Source of the DNA: JAAUSY01 sp964526735
Lineage (GTDB): Bacteria > Chloroflexota > Chloroflexia > Chloroflexales > Chloroflexaceae
Direction of reading: 5' to 3'
Assembly: GCA_964526735.1 (NCBI GenBank)
Contig: CAZGLO010000002.1
Span: 1 to 64,000, forward strand
Length of the DNA: 64,000 nucleotides
The translations under genes and the position numbers were made by a program. The notes beneath the pieces are model-generated. The model had not been told where the DNA came from and ran no database searches. It saw nothing but the letters and a program-made list of their open reading frames with translations. Below, piece by piece: positions 26,202 through 35,222 of this stretch. Positions within the stretch are counted from its first letter, which is position 1, and each line of letters begins with the position of its first letter.

Positions 26202-28673
26202 CTATTTTTTCTTCTTTCCAAAACCAAATAAGCCTCCACCGCCTTTTTTCTTCGACTTCCCAGCGGGTTTCTTCCCTTTCTTTTGGCGACCTTTGGTCGC
26301 TTTTGTTGCGCTGGCAGATTGTTCTTGTTCTTGTTCTTCCTCTGGATTATCTTCTTCCTCACCACCCGCCATACCGCTGGTGAGCACTTGTCGTAGGCCG
26401 GAAAGGTCTTCATCATCACCGTCACCGCCCGACATCGAGGTGTCCTCATCGTCGTCAAAGGAGAGATCTTGGAGGGAAATGCGACGACCGGTTTGTCCTT
26501 GCCCATCTGCCACTACTTCACTCCCGCCAACCTCGGTGGGGGAGGTGGAGTGGGTATCTTTCTCAAAATCGATGCCTTCAGGAAGGGGAATATCATCATC
26601 ATCTGGTGCTACAGGTGTTGCTGGTGCCGCCCCCTCAGATCTCCCATTCCCCGCCGGAGCGGGTTCAGTTGGGGCAATGGGTTCCGATGCGTGTTTGTCT
26701 TCCTTGTCTTCCTTGCCTTTCTTGCCTTTCTTGGCAGGCTTCTCACCTTTTGATTTTTTGGTGGGCGGGTCAGGCGATGATATGACCGGCTCCGGTTGTT
26801 CCTCCTCTGGCCCTTCAAGATAGGGGCTTTCACCTTCCTCCACCCCCAACGCAACCAACCATTCCCATTGTTGAGCACGGCGTTGGACAGGGTCTTCTGA
26901 TAATGCGAGTGGGCGGCCACGTGCATCTATCACCACTCCCAACGCACTCCCCTGTATCGCAGCCACATCTGACGACACTTCGGCACCGGCAGCATTCTTC
27001 CCGATATGTACTCCCGATTCTGGCCGTAGGACGAGTTGTGCCCGTTCCCCTTGCGTGAGCGGGATGCGGGCAATCTGTCCGTGACGTACGGTGATCGTAT
27101 GTGTTTTCCCCCGCACGGTATGCAGCTCTGCCTTAAGCGCCGCTTTCCCCGGCTTGCCGTTCCCCAATGGGACGACGCACGTTGCCAGCGGGACGTTGGA
27201 GAGGAAATCACGTTCAAACGTCGTCACGGCGGCGTCGGTGCTAAGTCCGGCAAGCGCGCCACACGACGCAATCAACCCAAGCGTGTCGAGGTGAATGTCG
27301 ATGGCGAGCACACTCTCTTCCGCCGTTGGCTGCAGCGCGTCGAGGAGCGTGAGGAGGGCGAGACCATGGTGCGGGGCGTGGGCCAATATCCCGCCCTCCC
27401 CCACGACCATATCATAGGCCATTTCGGGGTATTCTTCCTTGATCGCTGTGATAACCCCTCTCAACGCCTCTCTCGCAACGGCATGCTCTATCAAGATGTC
27501 TTCATGGCTACTGGGGAGGAGATGAGGGCGCAAGAGCTTGTTGAGCATCCAATGCGTCAGATCTTTTCGTGCTATCCGAAAGGGGAGCCAGCGGGTGATA
27601 CGGTTCAAAGATTGTTCACTGATGAGCGAAGAGATGCTATATCCTGTGCCCCGCGTGCCGAGCACCGTGTGGTGGAAGTGACGGCTATCTGCACAGAATG
27701 CGCTGGTGCTCGCCGAACCGACATCAAGTGTGAGCACACGCCGTTGGTAGCGTTCTGCCAAGAAGCGTGTCATCACCCCATTGGCCAGGGCCGTGGTGGT
27801 AAGGGGCGTGCTGCACAACTCCTCCAATATGTCATAGCCCGGCAATTGGGTCAAGGTTGTCTCATGGTAGAGCTGTTCAAGCGCCTTGCGAGTAGGCTCT
27901 AGCCGTTCCTGCTCAAGCGCTGGGCGGACGTTGTCAACCACGAAAAGTTCGGCCTTGCCCATCAACACTTTTTCTACCGCACGTTGTGCTTTGCTATTTC
28001 CGGCGTAGACCACTGGATAGGAGCTAGCATCTTGCCGTTGATGGCCACTCGTATCGACCGAGGTGCGGAGAGTGGTGAGCGCAACAATATGCGCTAATCG
28101 CTTGATCGTCTCGGTGGCCCCGCCCTCAAGCCCGCCGACCATCAAGACCGCATCGGGGGTCAGTTTGAGCATGATCTCCACCTGCTGCTCAATCCACGAG
28201 GTATTAGCGCTTGCACGGCTCACAAGTTCGGTCTCAGGGATCTCTTCTTCGGCAAGATCTTCTTCTTCGTGGGCATTGTCGAGCGTGACGACCTGCAAGA
28301 CGTTGGTATAAGTACCGCGGCTGGCATGCAGCCCGCTCTTGGCAGAGACATTGTGCGAGATAGCCGTGATGATGAGCGATAAGGTACCAGCCGCACTACT
28401 CACCGCGATGATGTGGTTGATACCGTCGCGCTCTTTGTTTTGCGGCATCACCAGCTTCCCATCGCCGACCAGTTTGCGCCCAATCAGCCCGGAAATTTCG
28501 GTTGCCCCCTCCAAAATGGCGATACTCGCATTGCGGTAGGGAGGCTCAAGGGTGCTTGGCTTCTCGATTTGGCTGATGAGGCGTGTTTCGCCCTCCACGC
28601 TGTCTACCAAGAAAATGCGTGTGGTGACACTCCCGATCTCTGCGATGAGTACCGAGCCTAATTCTTCCGACAT
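26202..28673 (-). CDS. MutL-family (glutamate mutase L-like) ASKHA ATPase
   Basis: An 823-residue protein. Residues about 1-610 look like the MutL family originally named for glutamate mutase clusters, with an actin/Hsp70-type ATPase core: LIAEIGSVTTRIFLVD (phosphate-1 loop), LTLDVGSASTSAFCAD (phosphate-2) and DMVVGEGGILAHA (adenosine motif). The remainder is a disordered acidic region, then Lys-rich blocks (KKGKKGKEDKED) and a basic end rich in GKKKK. No glutamate mutase genes are present, so the name reflects homology only. ATG 28671-28673 has GAGGAAG seven bases upstream; an earlier in-frame start at 28736 would overlap the upstream gene. It is the only predicted energy-using component of the cluster. 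Confidence 0.8.
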   Translation of the reverse strand: MSEELGSVLIAEIGSVTTRIFLVDSVEGETRLISQIEKPSTLEPPYRNASIAILEGATEISGLIGRKLVGDGKLVMPQNKERDGINHIIAVSSAAGTLSLIITAISHNVSAKSGLHASRGTYTNVLQVVTLDNAHEEEDLAEEEIPETELVSRASANTSWIEQQVEIMLKLTPDAVLMVGGLEGGATETIKRLAHIVALTTLRTSVDTSGHQRQDASSYPVVYAGNSKAQRAVEKVLMGKAELFVVDNVRPALEQERLEPTRKALEQLYHETTLTQLPGYDILEELCSTPLTTTALANGVMTRFLAERYQRRVLTLDVGSASTSAFCADSRHFHHTVLGTRGTGYSISSLISEQSLNRITRWLPFRIARKDLTHWMLNKLLRPHLLPSSHEDILIEHAVAREALRGVITAIKEEYPEMAYDMVVGEGGILAHAPHHGLALLTLLDALQPTAEESVLAIDIHLDTLGLIASCGALAGLSTDAAVTTFERDFLSNVPLATCVVPLGNGKPGKAALKAELHTVRGKTHTITVRHGQIARIPLTQGERAQLVLRPESGVHIGKNAAGAEVSSDVAAIQGSALGVVIDARGRPLALSEDPVQRRAQQWEWLVALGVEEGESPYLEGPEEEQPEPVISSPDPPTKKSKGEKPAKKGKKGKEDKEDKHASEPIAPTEPAPAGNGRSEGAAPATPVAPDDDDIPLPEGIDFEKDTHSTSPTEVGGSEVVADGQGQTGRRISLQDLSFDDDEDTSMSGGDGDDEDLSGLRQVLTSGMAGGEEEDNPEEEQEQEQSASATKATKGRQKKGKKPAGKSKKKGGGGLFGFGKKKK

Positions 28674-28711
28674 AGATGCACTTCCTCGTCTTTCAACCCC
28701 CGAAGCAAAGC

Positions 28712-29362
28712 CTACGCAAACAATCCCTGTACCCACGTGGCCAGAAATTCAAGCCGGTCGCTCAAGGCGGTTAGGTAGGTAAGCAACGCTCCCGCCAAAA
28801 ACACCCCAAACGCGACCATCAAGACCCATCGCCCCATCCGCGCACTGACAGCGGAAATGCGGAGTAATCCACCGCGGTTGCCTGCAGTGAAGTAGAAGTA
28901 GCTTAAGACCATCACGACCCCAATCGCAAGCACAACGGTGCCTGCAAGCTCGGCGGGCGTGCCTGTTGTCGCGATGTGGGCCGTATCCAGGACTTGCGGG
29001 ATGAGTGTTCCGGCAAGCGCGCCCCCAAATGCCACCGCCGCCCCCACACCAAAGATGAGGCTGAGAGGAATATCGGCCAACCACGACCCCACTTGTCGCC
29101 CGATGATGCGCGGGAGAAAGAAGAAGCCCAAAAGAAGCGGAATACCCCGCAATGCGATGAGGATGGGTTGATCGAGATTGTTCACGGTCTGCAGCCCGGC
29201 AGGGAGCAGCACTTGATGATAGACCACAACAAACGCATACCCAAGCGATACCCCGATAAAGAGGTATTGGGTGGCGCGGAAGACGGGATTGTCAGCCACA
29301 ATACGGCTGAGCACCATCAGGGTGATAATGACGGCAATCAGATCAATGACGAATGGCGTCAC
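28712..29362 (-). CDS. Polytopic membrane protein of the MutL/DUF6754-like cluster
   Basis: A 216-residue protein with about six hydrophobic segments (starting TPFVIDLIAVIITLMVLS, and including GIPLLLGFFFLPRIIG and TVVLAIGVVMVLSYFYFTAG). It has short loops and no recognised enzymatic motif. GTG 29360-29362 begins six bases after the stop of the repeat protein, with AAGGAA about eleven bases upstream inside that gene's Lys codons, indicating translational coupling. The next gene starts 39 bases downstream. Function unknown; from context it is an integral part of a membrane complex. Confidence 0.75.
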   Translation of the reverse strand: MTPFVIDLIAVIITLMVLSRIVADNPVFRATQYLFIGVSLGYAFVVVYHQVLLPAGLQTVNNLDQPILIALRGIPLLLGFFFLPRIIGRQVGSWLADIPLSLIFGVGAAVAFGGALAGTLIPQVLDTAHIATTGTPAELAGTVVLAIGVVMVLSYFYFTAGNRGGLLRISAVSARMGRWVLMVAFGVFLAGALLTYLTALSDRLEFLATWVQGLFA

Positions 29363-29367
29363 AGTGG

Positions 29368-32300
29368 CTATGTTCCTTTTTTCTTCTTCGATTGAGCATC
29401 ACGCTTCTGCTTCTGATCCGGTTTTTTCTCAGCCCTCTTGTCGGCCTTCTTGTCGGCCTTCTTTGGCGGAGGCTCTTTGGCGTCCTTTTTCTTTTCTTGC
29501 TTCTGCCGCGGTTTTTTGCCTGCTTTCTCTGGTTTTTCAGCAGGGTGCTTGGGAGGACGGCTCCGCGGCGGTATCTTCGACCCAACCACCCGCACAAATA
29601 TCCCCACCACGACCAGCCCAAGGAATGCCGCGATGGTGAAGTAATAATGACCACTGGTCTGGGCGGTGGAGGTGGCTATTGCTTGGTTGCCAAAAGCCGA
29701 CCCAAGAAGCGTCTTGTAGGAAAGTGCCCCCTGCTTGCCAACCAACGAGTAGACCATGTCATATTGGAAGTAGGGCTGCGCAAGTGGAGCCACTTCCGAC
29801 GGCAAAACAAACGCCATCGGGATTTCAGGGGCTTCGCGGTGGACTTGCTCAATCCACATTTGCACATCTTGCAGGTGGTCGCCCATCACGACGATCATAG
29901 AAACATCGTGGATGGAAGTGATACGCGGCTCACGCGTTTCGAGGTCGGTGGCAACTCCACCAATCGTCGCGTCCTGTCCTTTGAAGTCGGAACTGAGGGT
30001 AGAACGGAAGTCCTTGGCGATGGATCGCAACGCCAACTCGCCGCCCGGTCGATAGCCAAGCAACACATAATCGACACCTTTGCCCACATACCCCGCTTGT
30101 TGGAGAGGGTCGCGCAGGTCGAAGGAGAGCATGGTACCCTGTGGGTCGGTGCTCATCAGGATGAGGTGCGTTTTTTGTGCCATCAGATGCTGTGTAACCG
30201 CTTCCTCCAATGGCCGCAACTCACTCTTGTTTTGCCCATCCCACTCATAGGCGATAAGAACAATATCCCCTTCGGAAAGCGAATCGACTGTATTGAAGAG
30301 CGCTTCGGTTTTTGTTCCGCCAAGCGATGCGACAGGCTCGTTGGGGCGGAACATCGCCGTAAAGGCGGGGAAGATCAATCCAATCAGTAAGATACCTGCC
30401 AATGCAATAGAAAGAACACGCTCTATCCCGATCTTCTGCCACGTTGTTGGTTCAGGAGCAGGTTCGGGAGGCGGCGACTCTGGGTAGGGATTGGCAATCA
30501 GCTGCTCAAGCAAGTTTGCCGCCTGCATCTGCGAGGCACTGCGTTGGTAGATAGGCCGAGGTAGGGAGATAGTCGGCGGTGCAACCTCTGCTGCACTTTC
30601 TTCCTCTTCCTCATCCTCAAATTGGCGTATCTTCTCAAGCCAACTCTTTGCTTTGCGGGTATCTTCGGTCTCTTTCGGCTTAGATGGCTCAGAGGGGCGC
30701 AACCACGCAGGGATATCTGACCCGCCCAGGAAGCCTGTATTTTCACTTCCCTTCATCTCCTGGTCTTCTTCACCAGGGAGTGTGGGGGTTTCGATATCGG
30801 TATCGTCGAACCACGACCCGAAATCAGTCTGCGTATCGGCATCGCTGTCGGAGACATCAAGGCTATCCGTCGTTGTGGTGTCATCGGGAGAAGCGGTCGC
30901 GACAAAGTCGTCCTCCTCTCCTTCTGTCTTCTGCAGCCACGGTGGGAGCCCTCCATCGTCGGCGGCACCCGATTCATCTTCTCCAAGCCACGGCGGGGTT
31001 TCAGACGTTTGGTCTTGGAATGCCGCACTGGGTGCTACTTCTGTTGCCTCGTCTCCAGAGAGCCAATTTGGCAAACCCGAGTCGTCCTCGGCTTCGGATG
31101 GCGCTTCGGATGGCGCTTTGGCGACGCTCTCATCGCCCCCACCTTCATCGCCCCCGCCCAGCCAACTCGGGAAACTTCCTTCCTCTTCAGCCGCCGCATC
31201 ATCCTCTTTGGAGAACCAACTGGGAAAATCACCTTCGGAGGAGGGTTTCGTTTCGTCCTCATCCCCAATGCCGGAGAACCAACTTGCAGTATCTTGTTCG
31301 TCTTCAGCCGCTGTCGTACCAGTGTCACCGGTATCACTAGCCAGCCAATCGGGCAATACCCCTTCGTCATCAGAGCCTAAGGAACTCTCAATATCATCTC
31401 CATCATCTCCGTCAGAATCAAAGCCGGAGAGCCAATTGGGCACCCCGCTATCATCACTCGTCTCTGCGACGGCGGCAGGTTGTTGGTCATCCTCATCGCC
31501 CCCGCCGATGCCGGACAACCAATCGGGGACACCGCTATCATCCGCGGTCTCTGCGACGGCGGCAGATTGCGTATCATCCTCATCGCCCCCGCCGATGCCG
31601 GACAACCAATCGGGGACACCGCTATCATNNNNNNNNNNNNNNNNNNNNNNNNNNNNNNNNNNNNNNNNNNNNNNNNNNNNNNNNNNNNNNNNNNNNNNNN
31701 NNNNNNNNNNNNNNNNNNNNNNNNNNNNGCGTATCATCCTCATCGCCCCCGCCGATGCCGGACAACCAATCGGGCACCCCGCTATCATCCGCGGTCTCTG
31801 CGACGGCGGCAGATTGCGTATCATCCTCATCGCCCCCGCCGATGCCGGACAACCAATCGGGCACCCCGCTGTCATCAGCAGCAGCAGGCTCATTGTCGGC
31901 GATGACGGACGATTGGGTATCATCATCCCCTCCACCGATTGCAGACATCCAGTCGGGGATACCGCTATCATCCTCTGCAGCGCCTGCGACGGCGGCAGGT
32001 TGCGTATCATCCTCACCGCCCCCACCGATATCTGCGAACCAATCGGGCATACCACTATCACCCGTGGTATCCTCAGGCTCATTGCCACTAAAGAGCCAAT
32101 CAGGCACGCTTCCTTCGTCTGATTCGGCGTCGATAGGGGGAGGGGGAGAAGAGGCTTGACTGCCAGCAGTCATTTCTTCTTCATCTTCCCCGCCTCCTCC
32201 CAGGCTCGAGAGCCAGTCGGGCATCTCCATCGCAGAGGACGATTCGTCGGTTTCGGCAGAAGGGAAATCACTCGATTCATCCTGCATCCATGCAGGCATA

Positions 32301-33061
32301 TCCTCCTCAATGTTCATGGGGATAGTAGGGCCTGAGCCTACCCACGACCCGCTGTCATCAGGAGGAGCTTCTCCAGCCAAAATATCGTCGATATTGAATG
32401 GTTGCGGCTCGTCGGAAGCCGGGGGAGATGTGGGCGTATATGGTTCGTTGCTTGCTTCGGGATAATCTTCATCATCTGGATATTGGTCAGAAGGGAGATT
32501 TTCGAGCTGCAGCGTCTCAACCCGCTCGATCTCTTGCTCAAGCTCATCGGTTGAGACATCGGGGAGCATGCCGGTAATGTGGCGCTCTACCTCATCAGGA
32601 AGGTCTTCATCCTCTTCAGCAACCGAAGGAGATTCTTCTTGCGCCGGTTCCTCTGATCTCGGTTGTTCTTCATCCACGCCCAGGCTGCGCAGCCAATCGG
32701 TTGCGCCAATCGGCTGTCGAATGCGCAAGGTAGATGGTTGGGTGCTGGATGATTGGGCAGCTTGTGGTTCGCCTATCTCGCCTTGGAGGTCACGGAGCCA
32801 ATCGGGGATAGCTTCCGGGGTACTGCTGAAGGGGTCACTCTCTTCAAACCAATCGGACGATTCGTTCTCGTAGGAGTTGGGTGGCGATGATTCGGTTACA
32901 TCGGCGAGCCAACTGGGCATCCCGCCCGATGATGGTTCTTGGGATGGCTCTTGAAACGGCTCTTGAAATGCCTCATCGCCCGTATCCTCTTCTTCGTGCG
33001 AACGAGAAGCGGGCCGTTCTGGGAGTGGTACATCTTGTAGCCAAGGTGGAAGGTGTTTCAT
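29368..33061 (-). CDS. Giant acidic P-x-W-L repeat protein with a membrane anchor
   Basis: One gene interrupted only by the N gap. The N-terminal two thirds are disordered and acidic, with more than 20 short motifs of the form hydrophobic-P-x-W-(L/F/M), usually followed by a Gly/Asp-rich spacer. Near the gap these form near-identical 29-residue (87-bp) units. A TM helix follows (VLSIALAGILLIGLIF), then a domain of about 250 residues with IVLIAYEWDGQ and VSMIVVMGDHLQDV, a second TM (YYFTIAAFLGLVVVGIFV) and a Lys/Pro-rich tail. ATG 33059-33061 gives MKHLPPWLQD; a GTG eight codons earlier is possible. The frames on the two sides of the gap differ only because 100 N is not the true length. It is at least 1206 residues. 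Confidence 0.75.
31440..32060 (-). repeat. 87-bp tandem repeat array containing an assembly gap
   Basis: Unit of 87 bp coding 29 residues: Asp-rich start, GVPDWLSGIGGGDEDD core, Ala/Val/Glu end. Two near-perfect copies lie on each side of the gap and more diverged copies lie beyond. The repeat is in phase with the reading frame throughout. Confidence 0.9.
31629..31728. other. Assembly gap of 100 N
   Basis: The left flank stops at base 60 of the 87-bp unit and the right flank resumes at base 1. If the missing copies are regular, the true gap is 27 + 87k bases, a multiple of three, and the reading frame is intact. Confidence 0.95.
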
Positions 33062-33206
33062 AGCAATGGCGGCGCAGGAACCCACTTTGCTTGAGCGGGT
33101 GGAGGAAGTGCAGCCGTCCTCCTTTCTGACAGACTATCCCGTCTATTCCGTCTATTCTGTTTGGAACCCCACAGCCTTCTCTCAAGCACGTCATACGTTC
33201 GTCTAG

Positions 33207-33947
33207 TTAATCTAAGAATGGCTGATCAAAGCCGAGCAACACGCGCATTCCGGCCACCAAGGTACCGACAGCAACGCCGATAAGCAAGCCTCGTGCTCCG
33301 GCCAACGCAATGTAGCGGTTGATCCACGACACCCCATCGGCGATGGCTGGCTGGGCCGCAATAGGAGGAAATTGAGCGATCAAGACCAACAACGCAATTC
33401 CCAGCATCACAAACACCTCTGCCGAACGGCGCTGCGAAGCGCGGATAATCGTACGGAGGCTGAAAAAGGCAAGCAATGCCAAAAGACTACTCACCAATGG
33501 CTCATAGACGGCATGAAAGAGATACCGAATAGGTTCTTCAGCCAGGTTTTGAGGGAAAAGCACCAGGCCAGGGATCCCCACAATCCCCACGATCATCACG
33601 GCGAGCATAGACCCCACGAGAATAAGGCTATATCCCCAGTCAGAATCGCGGCTGATAACACGCCGGATATGTGATGTTGCGACGCTCCCCACACCGACAA
33701 GCAGGGCGAGGGCGGTCAATATCGCTGCCCAATCGATGAAGACAAGTGCGAGTGATGAGACCGTTTCGCCCGCCCCGACCGTATCTATCAAGACAATTAA
33801 ACCCGTCGTTCCAGCAATCAAGGTTGCGAGGAGCCGCTTCGGGTTTCCAAAGAGTGTGGCAGATTTCTCTTGTCGCGATGGTTTGGCTGGTTGCTTTGGC
33901 TGTTTTGGCTGTTTCGATTGCTTAGACTTCTTTGGTCGTTTTGCCAT
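33207..33947 (-). CDS. Polytopic membrane protein with basic N-terminal tail
   Basis: A 246-residue protein. The first 30 residues are a Lys/Gln/Pro tail (AKRPKKSKQSKQPKQPKQ), followed by about six membrane segments, for example LIAGTTGLIVLIDTV, IDWAAILTALALLVGVG and LILVGSMLAVMIVGIVG, and ending GVAVGTLVAGMRVLLGFDQPFLD. No enzymatic motif is visible. It lies between the DUF6754-like gene (about 100 bases upstream) and the P-x-W-L repeat protein (145 bases downstream). The highly basic tail could contact the very acidic repeat protein; that is inference from charge only. Confidence 0.75.
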   Translation of the reverse strand: MAKRPKKSKQSKQPKQPKQPAKPSRQEKSATLFGNPKRLLATLIAGTTGLIVLIDTVGAGETVSSLALVFIDWAAILTALALLVGVGSVATSHIRRVISRDSDWGYSLILVGSMLAVMIVGIVGIPGLVLFPQNLAEEPIRYLFHAVYEPLVSSLLALLAFFSLRTIIRASQRRSAEVFVMLGIALLVLIAQFPPIAAQPAIADGVSWINRYIALAGARGLLIGVAVGTLVAGMRVLLGFDQPFLD

Positions 33948-34048
33948 CTCGTATCGCTACCCTTAATATTCGGTTATAGCTTCAGGAACCAGAGCGAATC
34001 TTGTTGTCTGTATCGTATCGACACGTTTTTGATGTCTCTCTGCGTGCC

Positions 34049-34855
34049 TCAACGAACGCTTGCCATACCGGGTAATGGGGGCCATCCAAACGTTGGTTGC
34101 AGCACATGGTAGATAACTCCACCGATGATGAGTAATATCACCACGGTGCGGAGCGTATCTTGTGTTACCAAACGTGCTTGTGGTGCTTTTTCTTCTGTGA
34201 GATAGGCTTCTGCAGCAAACACTTCTTCGCCAAGAAGCGTATAGGGCGTATTTATCATCGTCACCGGCAGCGCATCTACGCTTGTTGTACCAATAATCTG
34301 TGGGATAGCGCGGGCGGCTCCTTCCTCCCCAAAGAGCAGAAATTCTCGCCCAAAGCTCCCAATGAGTTGGCTTGCCTCCAGTTTTTGGCGCGCGTAGAGT
34401 GTCATAACACCAGTCGCGTAGGCAGTTTCATTCTGGTGCGCCAACAGTTGAGCGCTTGATGGGTCGTAGTCATGGGCGCGCCCCGCCCGCCGATAGGCTT
34501 GACGCAAAATCCCCCGCAGTGCGAGGTGTGCCACGGCGTCGCCGCTGCTGACCAAGATAGGTGCGCCATGCTGAGCCGCTTCATTCGCCACGTGTTCGGC
34601 GGCAAGCAGTCCAGCGACCGTCTGCCCCATCGTCGTATGGTTGCCAATCGTCCCCGCGCCGGGCGAAAGATGAATGGCGTGACCCGTCTCTGCCCCCCGC
34701 CCCAACGCATCACGGAGCGGCTGAAATTGGGGGAAGGGTCGGCGGAGAGGGGGCGTATTGCGTGCATCAAGGGCGCGCGCATGGTAATACCACGCCAGGG
34801 CAACGATACCTAGGAATAGCAAGAGAAAAAAGATTGTCTCAATGGGGAGCGCCAT
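34049..34855 (-). CDS. DUF6754-like membrane protein
   Basis: A 268-residue protein with one N-terminal TM (IETIFFLLLFLGIVALAWYY), a soluble domain of about 200 residues and a C-terminal TM (LRTVVILLIIGGVIYHVL). The domain has a Gly-rich segment AIHLSPGAGTIGNHTTMGQT and a long run of small and charged residues with GREFLLFGEEGAARAIPQ. I associate it with DUF6754, a family I recall from Chloroflexota genomes near MutL-like genes; this is from memory and not a search. ATG 34853-34855 is the first start of the six-gene minus-strand cluster ending at 25890. No function is known. Confidence 0.6.
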   Translation of the reverse strand: MALPIETIFFLLLFLGIVALAWYYHARALDARNTPPLRRPFPQFQPLRDALGRGAETGHAIHLSPGAGTIGNHTTMGQTVAGLLAAEHVANEAAQHGAPILVSSGDAVAHLALRGILRQAYRRAGRAHDYDPSSAQLLAHQNETAYATGVMTLYARQKLEASQLIGSFGREFLLFGEEGAARAIPQIIGTTSVDALPVTMINTPYTLLGEEVFAAEAYLTEEKAPQARLVTQDTLRTVVILLIIGGVIYHVLQPTFGWPPLPGMASVR

Positions 34856-34917
34856 GATATGGTTCTATCTAGACCACCTAGACCACAGATCGACCTACGT
34901 ACTACGTATACTCTCTC

Positions 34918-34957
34918 CAGATCGTACCAGATCGTACCAGATCATACTAGATCGTGA
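34918..34957. repeat. 10-bp tandem repeat, CCAGATCGTA
   Basis: Three to four successive copies of a 10-base unit CCAGATCGTA (the last diverged), each with a GATC. It lies in the 367-base region between the divergent DUF6754-like and nrtR genes. The rest of that region up to the nrtR promoter (34960-35150) shows nothing else I can name. Helical phasing suggests a protein-binding array, unproven. Confidence 0.5.
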
Positions 34958-35152
34958 TGCGATCTTGGTGTATCTTGTTCAAACGAAACAATGCTCTCTA
35001 TTCGTTGATGATGACGACGTTGTGGGTTGGAAGGCGATGACCTTCTGTCCAATTTTGATGATAGCACACCCACACCGTCCACGCAAATAATTGCACCTCG
35101 CAATCGCATAGCTGCCCTTGCCTCATCATAATACTTGCGTATGGCCTGCCTC

Positions 35153-35181
35153 TTGACATTCGTGCGGCTATGGGGTATACT
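35153..35181 (+). promoter_or_regulatory. Strong sigma-70-type promoter of nrtR
   Basis: Perfect TTGACA at 35153-35158 and TATACT at 35176-35181 with 17-base spacing. Transcription would begin near 35188, inside the palindrome at 35181-35201. Confidence 0.85.
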
Positions 35182-35201
35182 TAGTGTGTAAATAACACTA
35201 A
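35181..35201. promoter_or_regulatory. 21-bp palindromic operator, probably for NrtR
   Basis: TTAGTGT (35181-35187) and ACACTAA (35195-35201) form a perfect 7-bp inverted repeat around a 7-base spacer. It overlaps the end of the -10 box and the transcription start, an ideal position for repression. NrtR regulators act through palindromes of this kind in front of NAD genes, so autoregulation is likely. Confidence 0.75.
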
Positions 35202-35222
35202 CTGGTGTAAGGAGTCGTTCCT

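Noticed and set aside
26202..28673. Glutamate mutase function for the MutL-like gene
   Set aside because: No glutamate mutase subunits or other fermentation genes are nearby; only family resemblance supports the name.
29353..30390. 345-residue plus-strand frame
   Set aside because: Antisense of the repeat protein's C-terminal membrane part; the Leu/Phe-rich start reflects antisense of Lys codons.
31629..31728. Apparent frameshift splitting the repeat protein into two genes
   Set aside because: The gap length is arbitrary; repeat phase on both sides restores one frame with 27 + 87k missing bases.
31440..32060. Array of near-identical repeats considered as CRISPR
   Set aside because: The unit is 87 bp without unique spacers, keeps the reading frame and codes for protein repeats.
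30653..32122. Long plus-strand frames over the repeat protein
   Set aside because: The Ser/Pro-rich translations arise from the antisense of Asp/Gly/Trp repeats; the minus strand carries start, TM segments and operon spacing.
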